Assembly (NCBI GenBank): GCA_963814165.1
Contig: CAWFBW010000011.1
Coordinates: forward strand, 248,001 to 312,000
Origin: DASRAA01 sp963814165
Lineage (GTDB): Bacteria; Acidobacteriota; Terriglobia; Terriglobales; Acidobacteriaceae
DNA length: 64,000 nt
Direction of reading: 5' to 3'
The translations under genes and the position numbers were made by a program. This document shows, piece after piece, positions 1 through 9,336 of this stretch (its first letter is position 1; every line of letters begins with the position of its first letter). The notes below the pieces were generated by a model. That model searched no databases and had not been told where the DNA came from. It saw only the letters and a list, made by a program, of their open reading frames with translations.

Positions 1-635
1 ACTTGGTTCATCACCCGCTGCAACTCCGGCGTGTCCCCATTGAACTTGCGATAAACGTATAGGGACAGCAACTGGTGCGTGGCCTTGCCGGTCCTGAATT
101 TGTCGGGAGAAAACATGTCTTTCAGGTCAGAATCTGAGAGGGGCTCCTCGGTGGGGGAAATGCCATGCAGTATCCATCGCTGATAGATGTCCAGTTCAGC
201 AAACTCGCGACCGCTTACAGGGTACGTTACGATGGCCGGGTCCACCATCTTCGCCCACATGACCGGACGCTTGCGGTGGGCCTCCGCAAATAGGGTGGCC
301 AATTGCTGAAGTCGCGGGTCGCCCGATATCCCGGCGCAATCGACCAGCATATGGGCCAGGGCCGAGTTGGAAGCGAAGTACCTTCCATCGTTCGTCGCCC
401 ACAGGCCCGGGTTGCCCGGAGCAAACTGGCCCATTGTCCAGTCGGTGCTGGCTCCGAGCGACCGGTCCAGGCGACTTGCGATTTCGGCGCGTGAGGGCCG
501 CGAAAGCGAGAAGTTGTTATTGACAATGGCCAGTCCCGTGGCGATTACGAGCAAGGCCGAGGTGGCAAGCGCAATCCACTTGAGCCAGCGTAGCAAGATG
601 CGCCTCCGCGAGGGTTGGCCATTTGTTGTTTCCAT
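1..635 (-). CDS. Membrane-anchored protein of unknown function (3' end outside window)
   Basis: An open frame runs from an ATG at 633-635 on the minus strand to the window edge without a stop, so the C-terminus is missing. After a basic N-terminus (residues about 10-20) there is one hydrophobic segment (about residues 20-36, WIALATSALLVIATGLAIV), which looks like an uncleaved anchor, followed by a soluble domain of at least 175 residues. I do not recognise the family. The frame is coherent and starts cleanly about 110 bases from the divergent DUF1275 gene, so the two probably share a promoter region. Confidence 0.6.
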   Translation of the reverse strand, partial: METTNGQPSRRRILLRWLKWIALATSALLVIATGLAIVNNNFSLSRPSRAEIASRLDRSLGASTDWTMGQFAPGNPGLWATNDGRYFASNSALAHMLVDCAGISGDPRLQQLATLFAEAHRKRPVMWAKMVDPAIVTYPVSGREFAELDIYQRWILHGISPTEEPLSDSDLKDMFSPDKFRTGKATHQLLSLYVYRKFNGDTPELQRVMNQ

Positions 636-749
636 GAAGGTCTCAGACTCGCGCGGAGTATACACAAGAGCGGGGACACTGGCAGTGATTTCGAGCCCGG
701 TATGCTTACGACTGGTTTCGAATCGGGAATGAGAGGTCAAGGAGAACCG

Positions 750-1460
750 ATGTCAGACGACGAAACTCATCCCCATCGGGACAACGGCCTCACTCTGTTG
801 TCAACCCAGGGCTCGCGCGCTCTCGCCCGCGTCCTTATCTCCGGATACGTGGACGCCTATGCGCTGCTAACCTTCGGAGTGTTCGCCTCGTTCATGACCG
901 GCAACACGACCTCGGGCGGCGTGCACGCAGGAAAAGGAAATCTCGCAGCGGCCGGACACAGCCTGCTTCCCATTCCTTTCTTTGTGGCTGGCATCCTGGC
1001 TGGCACCCTGCTGGTGCACACAGACCGGCAGCGCGCGTTGCGTCGAATTTCTGTGTTCGTCGCCGTCATGCTCGCCCTCGGCGTAGCTGGCACCTACTTC
1101 GCGTGGCCGGGATGGCTGGGCATCATGCTCCTGAGCAGCGCCATGGGACTGCTGAACACATCCGTCACCCAGGTGGGCGGCCAACCCATCAGCCTCGGTT
1201 TCATGACGGGAGACTTGAACAATCTCGCCCAGCACATCTCGCAGGCCATCCTGCGTGCACCGGTTTCGCGAGCTCAGGGTCCGAGCGACACTCACTGGCG
1301 TCGCGCCGCTTTGTTGGCCAGCCTGTGGGTCTTCTTTCTCGCTCGGAGCGATTCTTGGCGCCGCTTTGTCTTCCCGCCTTGCCCGTCTGGACCCTGCTCC
1401 TGCCTGCCGGCTCTGTTGGTGCTGCTGGCAGTGATTGAACCCGCGGCGGTCAACCCGTGA
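750..1460 (+). CDS. DUF1275 (YoaK family) membrane protein, C-terminal part frame-disturbed
   Basis: The N-terminal two thirds match the DUF1275/YoaK family: GYVDAYALLTFGVFASFMTG near the start, then several hydrophobic helices and a GGQPISLGFMTGDLNNLAQH segment. The start at 750 is preceded by GGAGA; a longer frame upstream is unsupported. After about position 1335 the family-like text (GAILGAAL, then PVWTLLLPA) is spread over the other two frames and returns to the original frame near 1410, so two or more compensating indels are likely and the C-terminal 45 residues shown by the open frame are not native. Function of the family is not established; transport has been suggested. Confidence 0.7.
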   Translation: MSDDETHPHRDNGLTLLSTQGSRALARVLISGYVDAYALLTFGVFASFMTGNTTSGGVHAGKGNLAAAGHSLLPIPFFVAGILAGTLLVHTDRQRALRRISVFVAVMLALGVAGTYFAWPGWLGIMLLSSAMGLLNTSVTQVGGQPISLGFMTGDLNNLAQHISQAILRAPVSRAQGPSDTHWRRAALLASLWVFFLARSDSWRRFVFPPCPSGPCSCLPALLVLLAVIEPAAVNP

Positions 1461-1505
1461 TCCATCACAGCCAGTGGCTCGGCCAACGCACTAGCGACTC
1501 TGCGT

Positions 1506-1540
1506 GCCCCGTTCTAGCCCGGATTTGGCTAGGGCGGGGC
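1506..1540 (+). terminator. Probable intrinsic terminator after the DUF1275 gene
   Basis: Fourteen-base arms at 1506-1519 and 1527-1540 pair with two G-T wobbles around a 7-base loop and are followed by a pyrimidine-rich stretch (CTTTCGTCTTTCG). It lies 46 bases past the stop codon. Confidence 0.55.
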
Positions 1541-1573
1541 CTTTCGTCTTTCGATAATAGGTAAGTCGGCTTC

Positions 1574-1984
1574 GGGTGGCTAATCCCGCAACTTGTTTTG
1601 GCGGGGTCGGGATCTCCTGGGAACTGAACCACGACCCACTCCCTTATCACACTCAACCGTGACCTGCGTCCTAGTCGTTCACGATCCTCATCAGCCTACA
1701 CTCACGCGCGGTAAAGCTGAGGGAGAGCTGTCTTCCTACGAGACGGCAGCCGACATTTACCCTCACTTCAGAAGGTGCTTCGACCCGTGACGGGTCATGT
1801 TCGACTTCGCAATATTCGCCTATCTTCCCACCCAAGCCGCCGTTCGTCCCCTCAAAATCCCCTCTAACTCCTTTATTAAGAGGAATTTGCCTATAACTCC
1901 AACGCGCCAGAGGAATTTACGCGCAACGATCTCCGTATCTCTAATGAAAACGAGGAATTTGAGGGGGAGTGGGGGAGGGGGTAC
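1574..1984 (+). repeat. Composite interspersed repeat, copy A (hairpin plus ~350-base body)
   Basis: This shares ordered blocks with 47461-47850. The blocks are: a GTGGC...GGGG hairpin; TCACACTCA-N-CCGTGACCTGCGTCCT; a GGGAGAG..TGTCTTCC block; a hairpin block CTTCGACC-N-GTGACGGGTC followed by ATGTTCG (1778-1803); three AGGAATTT-like units (about 1880, 1910, 1952) with TAACTCC between them; and a closing G-rich run. The blocks are in the same order and orientation in both copies but diverged between blocks, as expected for an old non-coding repeat. Inside it, GACCCG-TGA-CGGGTC (1782-1796) is a perfect small hairpin. Both copies lie just 3' of a minus-strand gene. Confidence 0.7.
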
Positions 1985-2056
1985 TCTCGCTCCACTCACC
2001 AGCGACGCCAATTACGGCTTAGTCGTCCGCCGAGGCGCCGACGCCGAGGCTTTCGC

Positions 2057-3967
2057 TCATGGGAATATCGGCGCGACCGGCAGCTCCTGGTCCTTGTACT
2101 GGAGCTGGTAGAGCTTCCAGTAGATGCCGCGATGGGCCAGCAATTGCTGGTGCGAGCCGATCTCGCGCACTTTGCCTTTGTGCATCACCACGATCTTGTT
2201 GGATCGCTGCACGGTGCTGAGGCGATGGGCAATCATGATCGAGGTGCGGCCTTCGACCATGCGGGTCAGGGCGTCACGCACGCGGAATTCGGTTTCCGTG
2301 TCCACGCTCGAAGTCGCTTCGTCGAGGATAAGGATTTTCGGGTTATGCGCCAGCGCCCGGGCAAAGGAAATGAGCTGTTTCTGGCCGGTCGAGAGCGTGC
2401 TGCCGCGCTCTTTCACTTCTTCGGTGAAGCCTCCGGGCAACGAGCGGATGAAGTCAGCGACATTGACCTGTTCGGCTGCGTCTTCGATGGAGGAGTCGGT
2501 GATCCAGCGCGTTCCGAGGCGAATGTTGTCGGCCACGCTGCCGGAGAAGAGGAACGGGTCCTGCAGCACGACGCCGTATCGCCGCCGCAGTTCCGCGAGA
2601 TCCATATAGCGGATATCGACGCCGTCGATGCGAATCGCGCCCTTCTGCACGTCGTAAAAACGGAGCAGGAGCGAAATGATGGTCGTCTTGCCCGCGCCGG
2701 TGTGGCCGACAAACGCAACCGTGTCGCCCGGATCGATGGTGAACGACACATCGCGCAGCACCCAGTCGTAGTCGTCGACGCCGGCGACCGCGGTGGTCTT
2801 GAGTTTCTCGCCTTTGGCGCTGGCCTCTTCCGCCGCTTGCGCCAGCGTGCGATAAGCGAACCACACGTGGTCGAACTCGATGCGGCCCGGTCCTTCCGGA
2901 ACCTTGGGAACCGCCGAGGAAACGATCTCTGCCTTGGTGTCGAGCAGCTTAAAGACGCGCTCGCTGGAGGCCATGGCCGATTGCAGAATGTTGTATTTCT
3001 CGCTGAGGTCCTGGATCGGGCGGAAGAAGCGCTGTGCGTACTGAATAAACGCGACCAGAACGCCGAGACTCACAGCATTGCGGATCACCTGGTTGCCCCC
3101 GAACCAGATCACGCTGGCGATTGCGGTGGCCGACAGAATTTCGACGACAGGGTAGTAAATCGCGTGCGCCAGGATTGCGTCCTTAAACGCGTCCATGTGG
3201 GTGCGGTTGATCTTCTCGAACTGCTCGTATGACCGTTTTTCGCGGCCAAAGAGCTGAAGGACAACGATGCCGGTGACGTGCTCCTGGATGTATGCGTTAA
3301 TTCTGGCGATGGCGATACGAATGCGCCGGTAGCTCTCTCGTACGGCCTTGCGGAACAGCGAGGTGGCGTAAAAGATGATGGGTAAAACCGCGAACGTAAT
3401 CAGCGCCAGCCGCCAGCTCATGTTGAGCATGATGGCGATGATGCCGATCAGCACGAAGATGTCTTCGAAGATCGACACCACCCCGGCGGTGAACATCTCG
3501 TTCAGAGCATCAACGTCGCTGGTGACGCGGGTAACGAGGCGTCCGACGGGATTCTTGTCGAAGAACGCGATGTGCAACTGCTGCAAGTGGCGGAAGATTT
3601 CAGCCCGCAGGTCGAACATCACCTTCTGGCCAGCCCACTGCATGATGTACGTCTGGGCGAACTCGAACAGGAAGCTCGCCACCAGCAGGCCGAGATAGAT
3701 CACGGCGATTTGTGCGATGCCCGTCATCGGCTGGCTGCTCAGGTAGCGGCCGAGCCAGGAAGGAGCCGCGGAACGGTTCGTAAGGTACTTGTCGATGGCG
3801 ACCTTGGTGAGGTAAGGACCCAGAACGTCCACGCCGGCTTTGAGGATGATCGCGATCAAGGCGACCACCACCTGCCAGCGATAGGGGCGCAGGTAGCCGA
3901 GCAGGCGCTTCATCAGCCGGCTGTCATACGCTTTGCCCAGTACGTCTTCTTCGTGGATTGCGGCCAT
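2057..3967 (-). CDS. ABC exporter, MsbA/lipid A-type half transporter (fused permease-ATPase)
   Basis: Residues 1-340 form an ABC type-1 membrane domain with six predicted helices; the ATPase domain follows. Visible motifs are Walker A (GHTGAGKT, about residues 422-429), the signature LSTGQKQ, Walker B (ILILDEATSSVD) and the switch His in MIAHRLS. At 636 residues it is slightly longer than MsbA/LmrA-type half transporters because of an extra ~25-residue insert (rich in Ala, Glu, Lys) between the nucleotide-stacking Tyr region and the first ATPase strand. It probably works as a homo- or heterodimer in the inner membrane; the substrate (lipid or drug) cannot be read from the sequence. It stands alone, with the metalloprotease gene 95 bases upstream on the same strand. 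Confidence 0.9.
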   Translation of the reverse strand: MAAIHEEDVLGKAYDSRLMKRLLGYLRPYRWQVVVALIAIILKAGVDVLGPYLTKVAIDKYLTNRSAAPSWLGRYLSSQPMTGIAQIAVIYLGLLVASFLFEFAQTYIMQWAGQKVMFDLRAEIFRHLQQLHIAFFDKNPVGRLVTRVTSDVDALNEMFTAGVVSIFEDIFVLIGIIAIMLNMSWRLALITFAVLPIIFYATSLFRKAVRESYRRIRIAIARINAYIQEHVTGIVVLQLFGREKRSYEQFEKINRTHMDAFKDAILAHAIYYPVVEILSATAIASVIWFGGNQVIRNAVSLGVLVAFIQYAQRFFRPIQDLSEKYNILQSAMASSERVFKLLDTKAEIVSSAVPKVPEGPGRIEFDHVWFAYRTLAQAAEEASAKGEKLKTTAVAGVDDYDWVLRDVSFTIDPGDTVAFVGHTGAGKTTIISLLLRFYDVQKGAIRIDGVDIRYMDLAELRRRYGVVLQDPFLFSGSVADNIRLGTRWITDSSIEDAAEQVNVADFIRSLPGGFTEEVKERGSTLSTGQKQLISFARALAHNPKILILDEATSSVDTETEFRVRDALTRMVEGRTSIMIAHRLSTVQRSNKIVVMHKGKVREIGSHQQLLAHRGIYWKLYQLQYKDQELPVAPIFP

Positions 3968-4062
3968 GGTCCCAGGAACGATTTTAGCGAATCATCGAAG
4001 TGTTTTGCGGTAACTCAACTTAGATGCACCACGGGCCTTGACTGATGAAGAACATTGTCCCG

Positions 4063-6513
4063 CTAGTCCTCGATGTCTCCGATTGGCTGCCCCGGAGGCA
4101 CCGGGGCGGGCGGAGCAGGAGTGAACTTGTCGGGTTCCTTCAGGAACAGATCAATGCGCGCCAGGGTCGCAGCTAGCAGACCTCTCTGCTCGAACGAAGT
4201 CGGCAATACTCCCGCGATGTACTTCCGCAGGGAGACCACTTCGTCCCGAGCGACTGCGCGGGCGTCGTTCGCGGCTGCGGGGTTTGCCGCAAGGGCGAGC
4301 AGATGCTCGACGACCGCCGCTTGAGTGGCGCGTTGCACCTGGCCTTGCTGACCCTTGATCTGCGGGGCCTTCCAGGTAGCCGTAATGATTGCCTCGATCA
4401 CCTCGTGGAGAGTTGGATTGCGAGCGTCGCGCGCGTTGTATTCCACTAACCGCGAGGCGCGTTGCGGATTGAAAAGCAAGCCGAGCGTGATCTCGTTGGC
4501 AGCATCCACGGCGCCTTGCGGGTCGAAGGTGACTCCCGTACGTGAGCTGAACGACTCCTGCGTGCGCGGATATCCCGGAGGTCGCGGCGGCAAGATCCGC
4601 AAAAGCGAGTCAGGCAGCGTGAGGGTCTCCGGCGAGATTGTTTTCAAGAGCGAAGCGAGGGCTTTGCGTTGGTTCGCGGGATCGACGATCTGCGTGATCA
4701 GCTGTCCGTCACCGCGCAATGCGTAGCGATAGTCGAGGCCCCCGACTTCTTTTGCAGCCGCTTCGGTCTGGTAGCGATGCAGCAGGTAGAGCGGAACCAG
4801 CGTGTCTTCGATTTGCGCCATGGGCATTCCCATGGGAATCGCGTTCTCCCCGAACTGTGCCAACGCCGCGGAGCGGACGGTGAGGATGCGATCCAACTCC
4901 GCCGCGGGGTCAGGCCCGTTGTCCCAGAGGTGCGAGTACGGATGCGCTCCTCCCTGTGGCCGCGAATCCTGGTCGGTAATGAAGTACAACCCGCTCGCAT
5001 GTGCCTTGTTCAAGAGTTCGTTAAGCTCGTCATGCTCGTCAACGCCAGGTGCGAATTGCCAATAGCCGTACTGGATGGAGACCTTGTCCCACGCGCCAAT
5101 TCCTACGGAGTAGGCGCGGGAGAGATCGGGATGTCCATTGGCGTCGAGGGCGATCCACGGATGCGGGTAGTCCATTACCGATGTACCAGGCTTAATTGCG
5201 CTGGCCACGAAGTTGTGGCTCAAGCCCAGCGTGTGTCCGACTTCGTGGGCGGCGAGTTGGCGAATGCGCGCGAGCACCATCGCCTGCAACTGCGGAGAAA
5301 CAGGTGCGCCCTTCTTGTACGGAGACAGCAGCGCCTCGGCGATCAGGTAATCCTGACGGGCGCGCAGCGATCCCAGGGTGACTTGGCCTTTGATGATCTC
5401 GCCGGTGCGCGGATCGACGATGCCTGCGCCGTACGACCATCCGCGGGTCGAGCGATGCACCCACTGGATGATGTTGTAGCGCACGTCCATAGGGTCGGCG
5501 TCTTCGGGCAGCACCTCGACGCGGAATGCATTTCTGAAACCCGCCGCTTCGAATGCCTGCGCCCACCAGCTTGCGCCTTCTACCAACGCAGTGCGGATGG
5601 GTTCGGGCGCACCGCGATCGACGTAATACACGATGGGTTTCACCGCGTCGCTTACGGGAGCCGAAGGGTCAACTTTCTGCAATCGATGGCGCGAGATGAA
5701 TCGCAGGTCGATGGGCGCGCCCAGCGGGGCCGAGTAATCGCGATACATCACATCGAAATACCCCGAGCGCGGATCGTAGGCACGCGGGGTGTAACCGGGT
5801 TCCGGGAGTTGCACGAAAGAGAAATGTTCGCGCAATGTTACCGAGTAAGCGTCGGGAGCCACGGTCGCTACCAGAGATTTGTCGGCTGGCTTGTCAGTGA
5901 CAAACGTGAGCATCGACTCGACTTCGGTGTTCAGAGGAAAATTCTTGGTGCTTTCGAGCACGATGGCGCTGCGGTCTTTGTCGATCTTGTAAGTACCCTG
6001 CTTAGTGGCCGTAAGTTGCTGGATGACCCCGAACGCATCTGCGAGGAAGAAATCGGTGGCGTCGATGAGCACCGAACCATTCTCCTCGACTTCGATCTTG
6101 AATCCCGCCAGCACAGACTCAGCGAACGACTGCTTCACCGCGATGCGCTCGGCCGGGTTGGGCGACGACGAGCGGTAATCGAGATTCGGCTGAATGAGCA
6201 GCACTTTGGCACCGACCCGCGAAAAGTGGACGAGCCTTCCTTCGCCCAGCCTGCCGCGATCGAGGCCTATATCGTTCGAACCGAGGCCGTACGGCAATGA
6301 CGGAAGGAAGAGGAAATCCTGGTCGAATTTGTTTACTTGCAGAAAGAGATGACCGGTCTTCGCGTCCCAGAAGATCGGGAACAGACCATCGATGGCCTTT
6401 AGGTTCGCGGTGAAATCATGGATGGTCGCTGGCGGTTTGGCGTCGGCGGCAAAGAGAGCGGCGGAGAGCAAAATGATAGTAGCTAGCAAACCTATCGAAC
6501 GCGAACGAAGCAT
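4063..6513 (-). CDS. Secreted zinc-dependent metalloprotease (DUF5117/DUF5118 family)
   Basis: The start at 6513 was chosen because it begins a clear signal peptide (MLRSRSIGLLATIILLSAAL, cleavage near ALFAADA); the frame is open further upstream. The mature protein has an N-terminal DUF5118-like segment, a DUF5117-like segment and a metzincin-type zinc site HEVGHTLGLSH (HExxHxxGxxH, about residue 430), followed by MDYPHPW, which may supply the Met-turn. At 816 residues it is a normal length for this family, which is common in Acidobacteriota and Bacteroidota. It is expected to act in the periplasm or outside the cell; the substrate is unknown. The C-terminus is Pro-rich. Confidence 0.88.
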   Translation of the reverse strand: MLRSRSIGLLATIILLSAALFAADAKPPATIHDFTANLKAIDGLFPIFWDAKTGHLFLQVNKFDQDFLFLPSLPYGLGSNDIGLDRGRLGEGRLVHFSRVGAKVLLIQPNLDYRSSSPNPAERIAVKQSFAESVLAGFKIEVEENGSVLIDATDFFLADAFGVIQQLTATKQGTYKIDKDRSAIVLESTKNFPLNTEVESMLTFVTDKPADKSLVATVAPDAYSVTLREHFSFVQLPEPGYTPRAYDPRSGYFDVMYRDYSAPLGAPIDLRFISRHRLQKVDPSAPVSDAVKPIVYYVDRGAPEPIRTALVEGASWWAQAFEAAGFRNAFRVEVLPEDADPMDVRYNIIQWVHRSTRGWSYGAGIVDPRTGEIIKGQVTLGSLRARQDYLIAEALLSPYKKGAPVSPQLQAMVLARIRQLAAHEVGHTLGLSHNFVASAIKPGTSVMDYPHPWIALDANGHPDLSRAYSVGIGAWDKVSIQYGYWQFAPGVDEHDELNELLNKAHASGLYFITDQDSRPQGGAHPYSHLWDNGPDPAAELDRILTVRSAALAQFGENAIPMGMPMAQIEDTLVPLYLLHRYQTEAAAKEVGGLDYRYALRGDGQLITQIVDPANQRKALASLLKTISPETLTLPDSLLRILPPRPPGYPRTQESFSSRTGVTFDPQGAVDAANEITLGLLFNPQRASRLVEYNARDARNPTLHEVIEAIITATWKAPQIKGQQGQVQRATQAAVVEHLLALAANPAAANDARAVARDEVVSLRKYIAGVLPTSFEQRGLLAATLARIDLFLKEPDKFTPAPPAPVPPGQPIGDIED

Positions 6514-6586
6514 CAGTACCCCTAAGGCAGGAATGGGGCGGAGTCTATCGTGTTCCGCGCTCCGACTGCAAGCGCGTCCGCCAACG

Positions 6587-7837
6587 CTAGTCGAGATTGC
6601 GAAGCACCAGTGCGGAGTTCTTCGAGCCGAAAGCGATGCAGTTGCACACTGCATGCTCGATCGTGGCTTTGCGTCCGGCTTGGGGAATATAGTCGAGGTC
6701 GCATTCCGGATCGGGCTTCTCGAGGTTGATGGTAGGCGGAAGCTGTTGCTGGTTCATCGCGATGATGGTTGCCGCGATTCCTGCGGCGCCCGATGCGCCT
6801 TGCGGGTGTCCGATCTGCGACTTCAGGCTCGACATCGGCGCGGCGTAGGCGTGCTCGCCGAGCGCCAGCTTAAGCGCCTTGGTTTCGATGCGGTCGTTGA
6901 GTTGGGTCGAAGTGCCGTGCAGGGCGACGTAGTGTACATTTGTGGCCGCGATGCCGGCATCGTCCATTGCCATCTGGATGGCGCGCGCGGGTTCTTCGCC
7001 GCACTCCTGAAGGCGCACGCGATGGAAGGCTTCGCACGTCGAGCCGTAGCCAGCGACCTCGGCAAGGATGTTGGCTCCGCGTGCGCGAGCGTGCTCGAGT
7101 TCTTCCAGTACGAACATCCACGAACCCTCGGCGAGAACGAAGCCGTCGCGGTCAGAGGAAAAGGGCCGCGAAGCGCGCTCGGGTGCGTGGTTCCAGGAAG
7201 TGGACATGATGCGCATGAGGATGAAGCCCTTGATGATGCCGCGAGTAATGGGCGCGTCCACGCCGCCGACCAACAGAGTCGGGATGAAGCCGAACTGGAT
7301 TTGTCGCAGCGCATAACCAAAGGCGTCGGTGGACGATGTGCATCCGGTGGTGATGACGTGGCTCATGCCGCGCAGGCCGAAGCGCATACTGATTTCGCTC
7401 GACATGGTGCCCATGGTTCCGCTGGGAATGACGAACAGGCTCGCCTGCTTTTCGCGCCCTTCGTAGTAATGGCCGTAGTTCTCTTCGGCGAAATCGCCTG
7501 CGCCTCCGCCGGTGCCGAGGACGACGCCGATCTGGCGTTGTTCGTCCAGAGAAAGCTTGGCTGGGTCGATGCCGGCCTGGCGGAGGGCCTCGGTCGAGGC
7601 GGAGAGCGCCAGCGGAACGCAGCGCGAGAGATGCTTGCGCTCGAGGGCGTCGACCCAGGCGAGTTCGTCGAAGCCGGGTACTTCGCCGGCAATTTGCACC
7701 CGCAGGTCGCTGGCATCGAAGCACGTGATGCGGCGAACTCCGCTGACGCCTGCCATAATTGCGCGGCTGAATTCCTCGGTGCCAGCCCCATTCGGGCTGG
7801 TGACGCCCATACCTGTGATTGCGACACGCTTTCTCAA
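6587..7837 (-). CDS. fabF: 3-oxoacyl-ACP synthase, FabF/KAS II-like
   Basis: A 416-residue thiolase-fold condensing enzyme catalysing decarboxylative condensation of malonyl-ACP with an acyl chain. The Cys-His-His triad is visible: Cys166 in TTGCTSS, His307 in ALHGTST and His344 in SQIGHPQGASGA. The nucleophile context is TTGCTSS rather than the usual DTACSS of housekeeping FabF, which hints at a specialised KAS II-like enzyme rather than the main fatty-acid elongation enzyme. No acyl carrier or ketoreductase gene is adjacent. It is divergent from hemW, with 126 bases between the starts for both promoters. Confidence 0.85.
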   Translation of the reverse strand: MRKRVAITGMGVTSPNGAGTEEFSRAIMAGVSGVRRITCFDASDLRVQIAGEVPGFDELAWVDALERKHLSRCVPLALSASTEALRQAGIDPAKLSLDEQRQIGVVLGTGGGAGDFAEENYGHYYEGREKQASLFVIPSGTMGTMSSEISMRFGLRGMSHVITTGCTSSTDAFGYALRQIQFGFIPTLLVGGVDAPITRGIIKGFILMRIMSTSWNHAPERASRPFSSDRDGFVLAEGSWMFVLEELEHARARGANILAEVAGYGSTCEAFHRVRLQECGEEPARAIQMAMDDAGIAATNVHYVALHGTSTQLNDRIETKALKLALGEHAYAAPMSSLKSQIGHPQGASGAAGIAATIIAMNQQQLPPTINLEKPDPECDLDYIPQAGRKATIEHAVCNCIAFGSKNSALVLRNLD

Positions 7838-7963
7838 CTTGCCTCTTTCATGTTGCGGAAGGAACCCATTTGCATTTTCGCCGATTCTTTCGTGCGGGTG
7901 AAAGTCGTGTCGCGCATCGGCCTAAGTGATAATAGCTGAGGGACGTTACTCGCTAACAGCGCT

Positions 7964-9247
7964 GTGGGCAACAATGGTGTCATCAAATTGTCTCTAGGAA
8001 TTTACATTTCGGTGCCCTTCTGCCGCACGAAGTGCAGCTTCTGTAACTTCGCGTCGGGAGTGTCGTTACCCGGGGCATTCGAGCAGTACATGGAGCAGGT
8101 GTGTGCCGAGATCGCGGCGAGTGAGACGATCGCCCGTGAACTCGGCGGTGTCTTCGAGCGCGAGGTTGATTCGATTTATCTCGGCGGGGGAACGCCCTCG
8201 GTGCTCGCACCAGGCCAATTGGAGCGGCTGTTTCAGGCAGTGCGCGGGAGTTGTGAGGTTGACCGTGCGGCCGAGATCACGGTGGAATGCGCTCCCGGAA
8301 CGCTGACCGAGCCGATACTGGATGCGTTGGTTCGTTGCGGCGTGAATCGTGTCAGCTTGGGTGTGCAGTCGTTTGTCGACGAGGAGTGTGCTGCGGTGGG
8401 AAGGCTGCACACGCGAGCGGTGACGCTCGACGACATCGCGCGGTTGCGCGCTCGCGGCATCGGGAACATCGGGATCGACTTGATTGCGGGGCTGCCGCAC
8501 CAGACACAAGACAGTTGGGATTTCACGGTTGCGGAGACGCTGGCGACCGGAGTTCCGCACGTCAGCGTGTACATGCTGGAGGTGGATGAGGACTCGCGGC
8601 TGGGTACCGAATTGCTGGGGGGAGGACAGCGCTACCACGCGCACTATGTACCCGATGAAGACCTGACGGCTGACTTGTACCTGGATGCGTGTGACCAGTT
8701 GGAGCGCGGCGGCGTGAAGCAGTACGAGATCTCGAATTTTGCGCGGCCGGTGACGCATGGGATCGGGCTTCGCGACTCGCGGCACAATCTTAAGTACTGG
8801 AAGCGCCAGCCGTACCTGGGATTTGGCGTGGATGCGCACTCGATGTTGGTTGCGTTGCCGGAATTGGCGGAGCACGGAGTTGAGGCCGTACGGTTCGCGA
8901 CTCCCGATTCGCTGGAAGGGTATTCAGCCGCGGCGCAGCAGCTGGAGCCGGTGGCGGCACGTGTTCGGCAATTGGAATCGTCGCGAGTGTTGGTTGATTC
9001 GCAGTCGGCGTTGGAAGAGTCGTTCTTTCTGGGGTTGCGAATGAATAGGGGCGTATCGCTTGCCGAGATTTCGTGGCGATTCGGCACAGATGCGACGCAG
9101 CAGATCGAGGTTGTGTTCGACGATCTAGTGGAGGCGGCGCTGCTGGATGTTGAGGGCGACCAGGTGCGACTGACTTCGCGCGGGCGGCTGCTGTCGAATG
9201 AAGTGTTCGCGCAATTTTTGCGGGATAAGCCGCCGGTGCGTTCGTGA
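7964..9247 (+). CDS. hemW: HemW-like radical SAM protein (coproporphyrinogen III oxidase family)
   Basis: The radical SAM cluster motif CxxxCxxC is at Cys20, Cys24 and Cys27 (VPFCRTKCSFC), followed by YLGGGTPS, the SAM-binding glycine motif, and VSLGVQSF. A C-terminal HemN-type domain (TSRGRLLSNEVF) closes the protein. At 427 residues, and without the HemN N-terminal extension, it fits HemW, the haem chaperone, better than the true oxygen-independent oxidase HemN. The GTG at 7964 is the first plausible start; a shorter start at the TTG at 7988 cannot be excluded. Confidence 0.87.
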   Translation: MGNNGVIKLSLGIYISVPFCRTKCSFCNFASGVSLPGAFEQYMEQVCAEIAASETIARELGGVFEREVDSIYLGGGTPSVLAPGQLERLFQAVRGSCEVDRAAEITVECAPGTLTEPILDALVRCGVNRVSLGVQSFVDEECAAVGRLHTRAVTLDDIARLRARGIGNIGIDLIAGLPHQTQDSWDFTVAETLATGVPHVSVYMLEVDEDSRLGTELLGGGQRYHAHYVPDEDLTADLYLDACDQLERGGVKQYEISNFARPVTHGIGLRDSRHNLKYWKRQPYLGFGVDAHSMLVALPELAEHGVEAVRFATPDSLEGYSAAAQQLEPVAARVRQLESSRVLVDSQSALEESFFLGLRMNRGVSLAEISWRFGTDATQQIEVVFDDLVEAALLDVEGDQVRLTSRGRLLSNEVFAQFLRDKPPVRS

Positions 9248-9336
9248 TTCGTGTGGATTAACGACTGCGGCCGCGCGCCTGGCGTGCCCATTTCATCCTG
9301 CTAGACTCATCCCTGACGTTGTAACCAAGGATTCCT

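Larger units (their letters stand above)
1461..2056. other. Long intergenic region between DUF1275 and the ABC exporter
   Basis: No convincing gene is seen here. It contains the terminator at 1506-1540, a hairpin element at 1574-1611 and a ~350-base repeat copy (about 1645-1984) that recurs at about 47505-47850. The short open frames in it have no family signature and end inside the repeat. Confidence 0.6.

Noticed and set aside
1797..2111. Short frames in the intergenic region before the ABC exporter
   Set aside because: They lie within the interspersed repeat and show no coding pattern.
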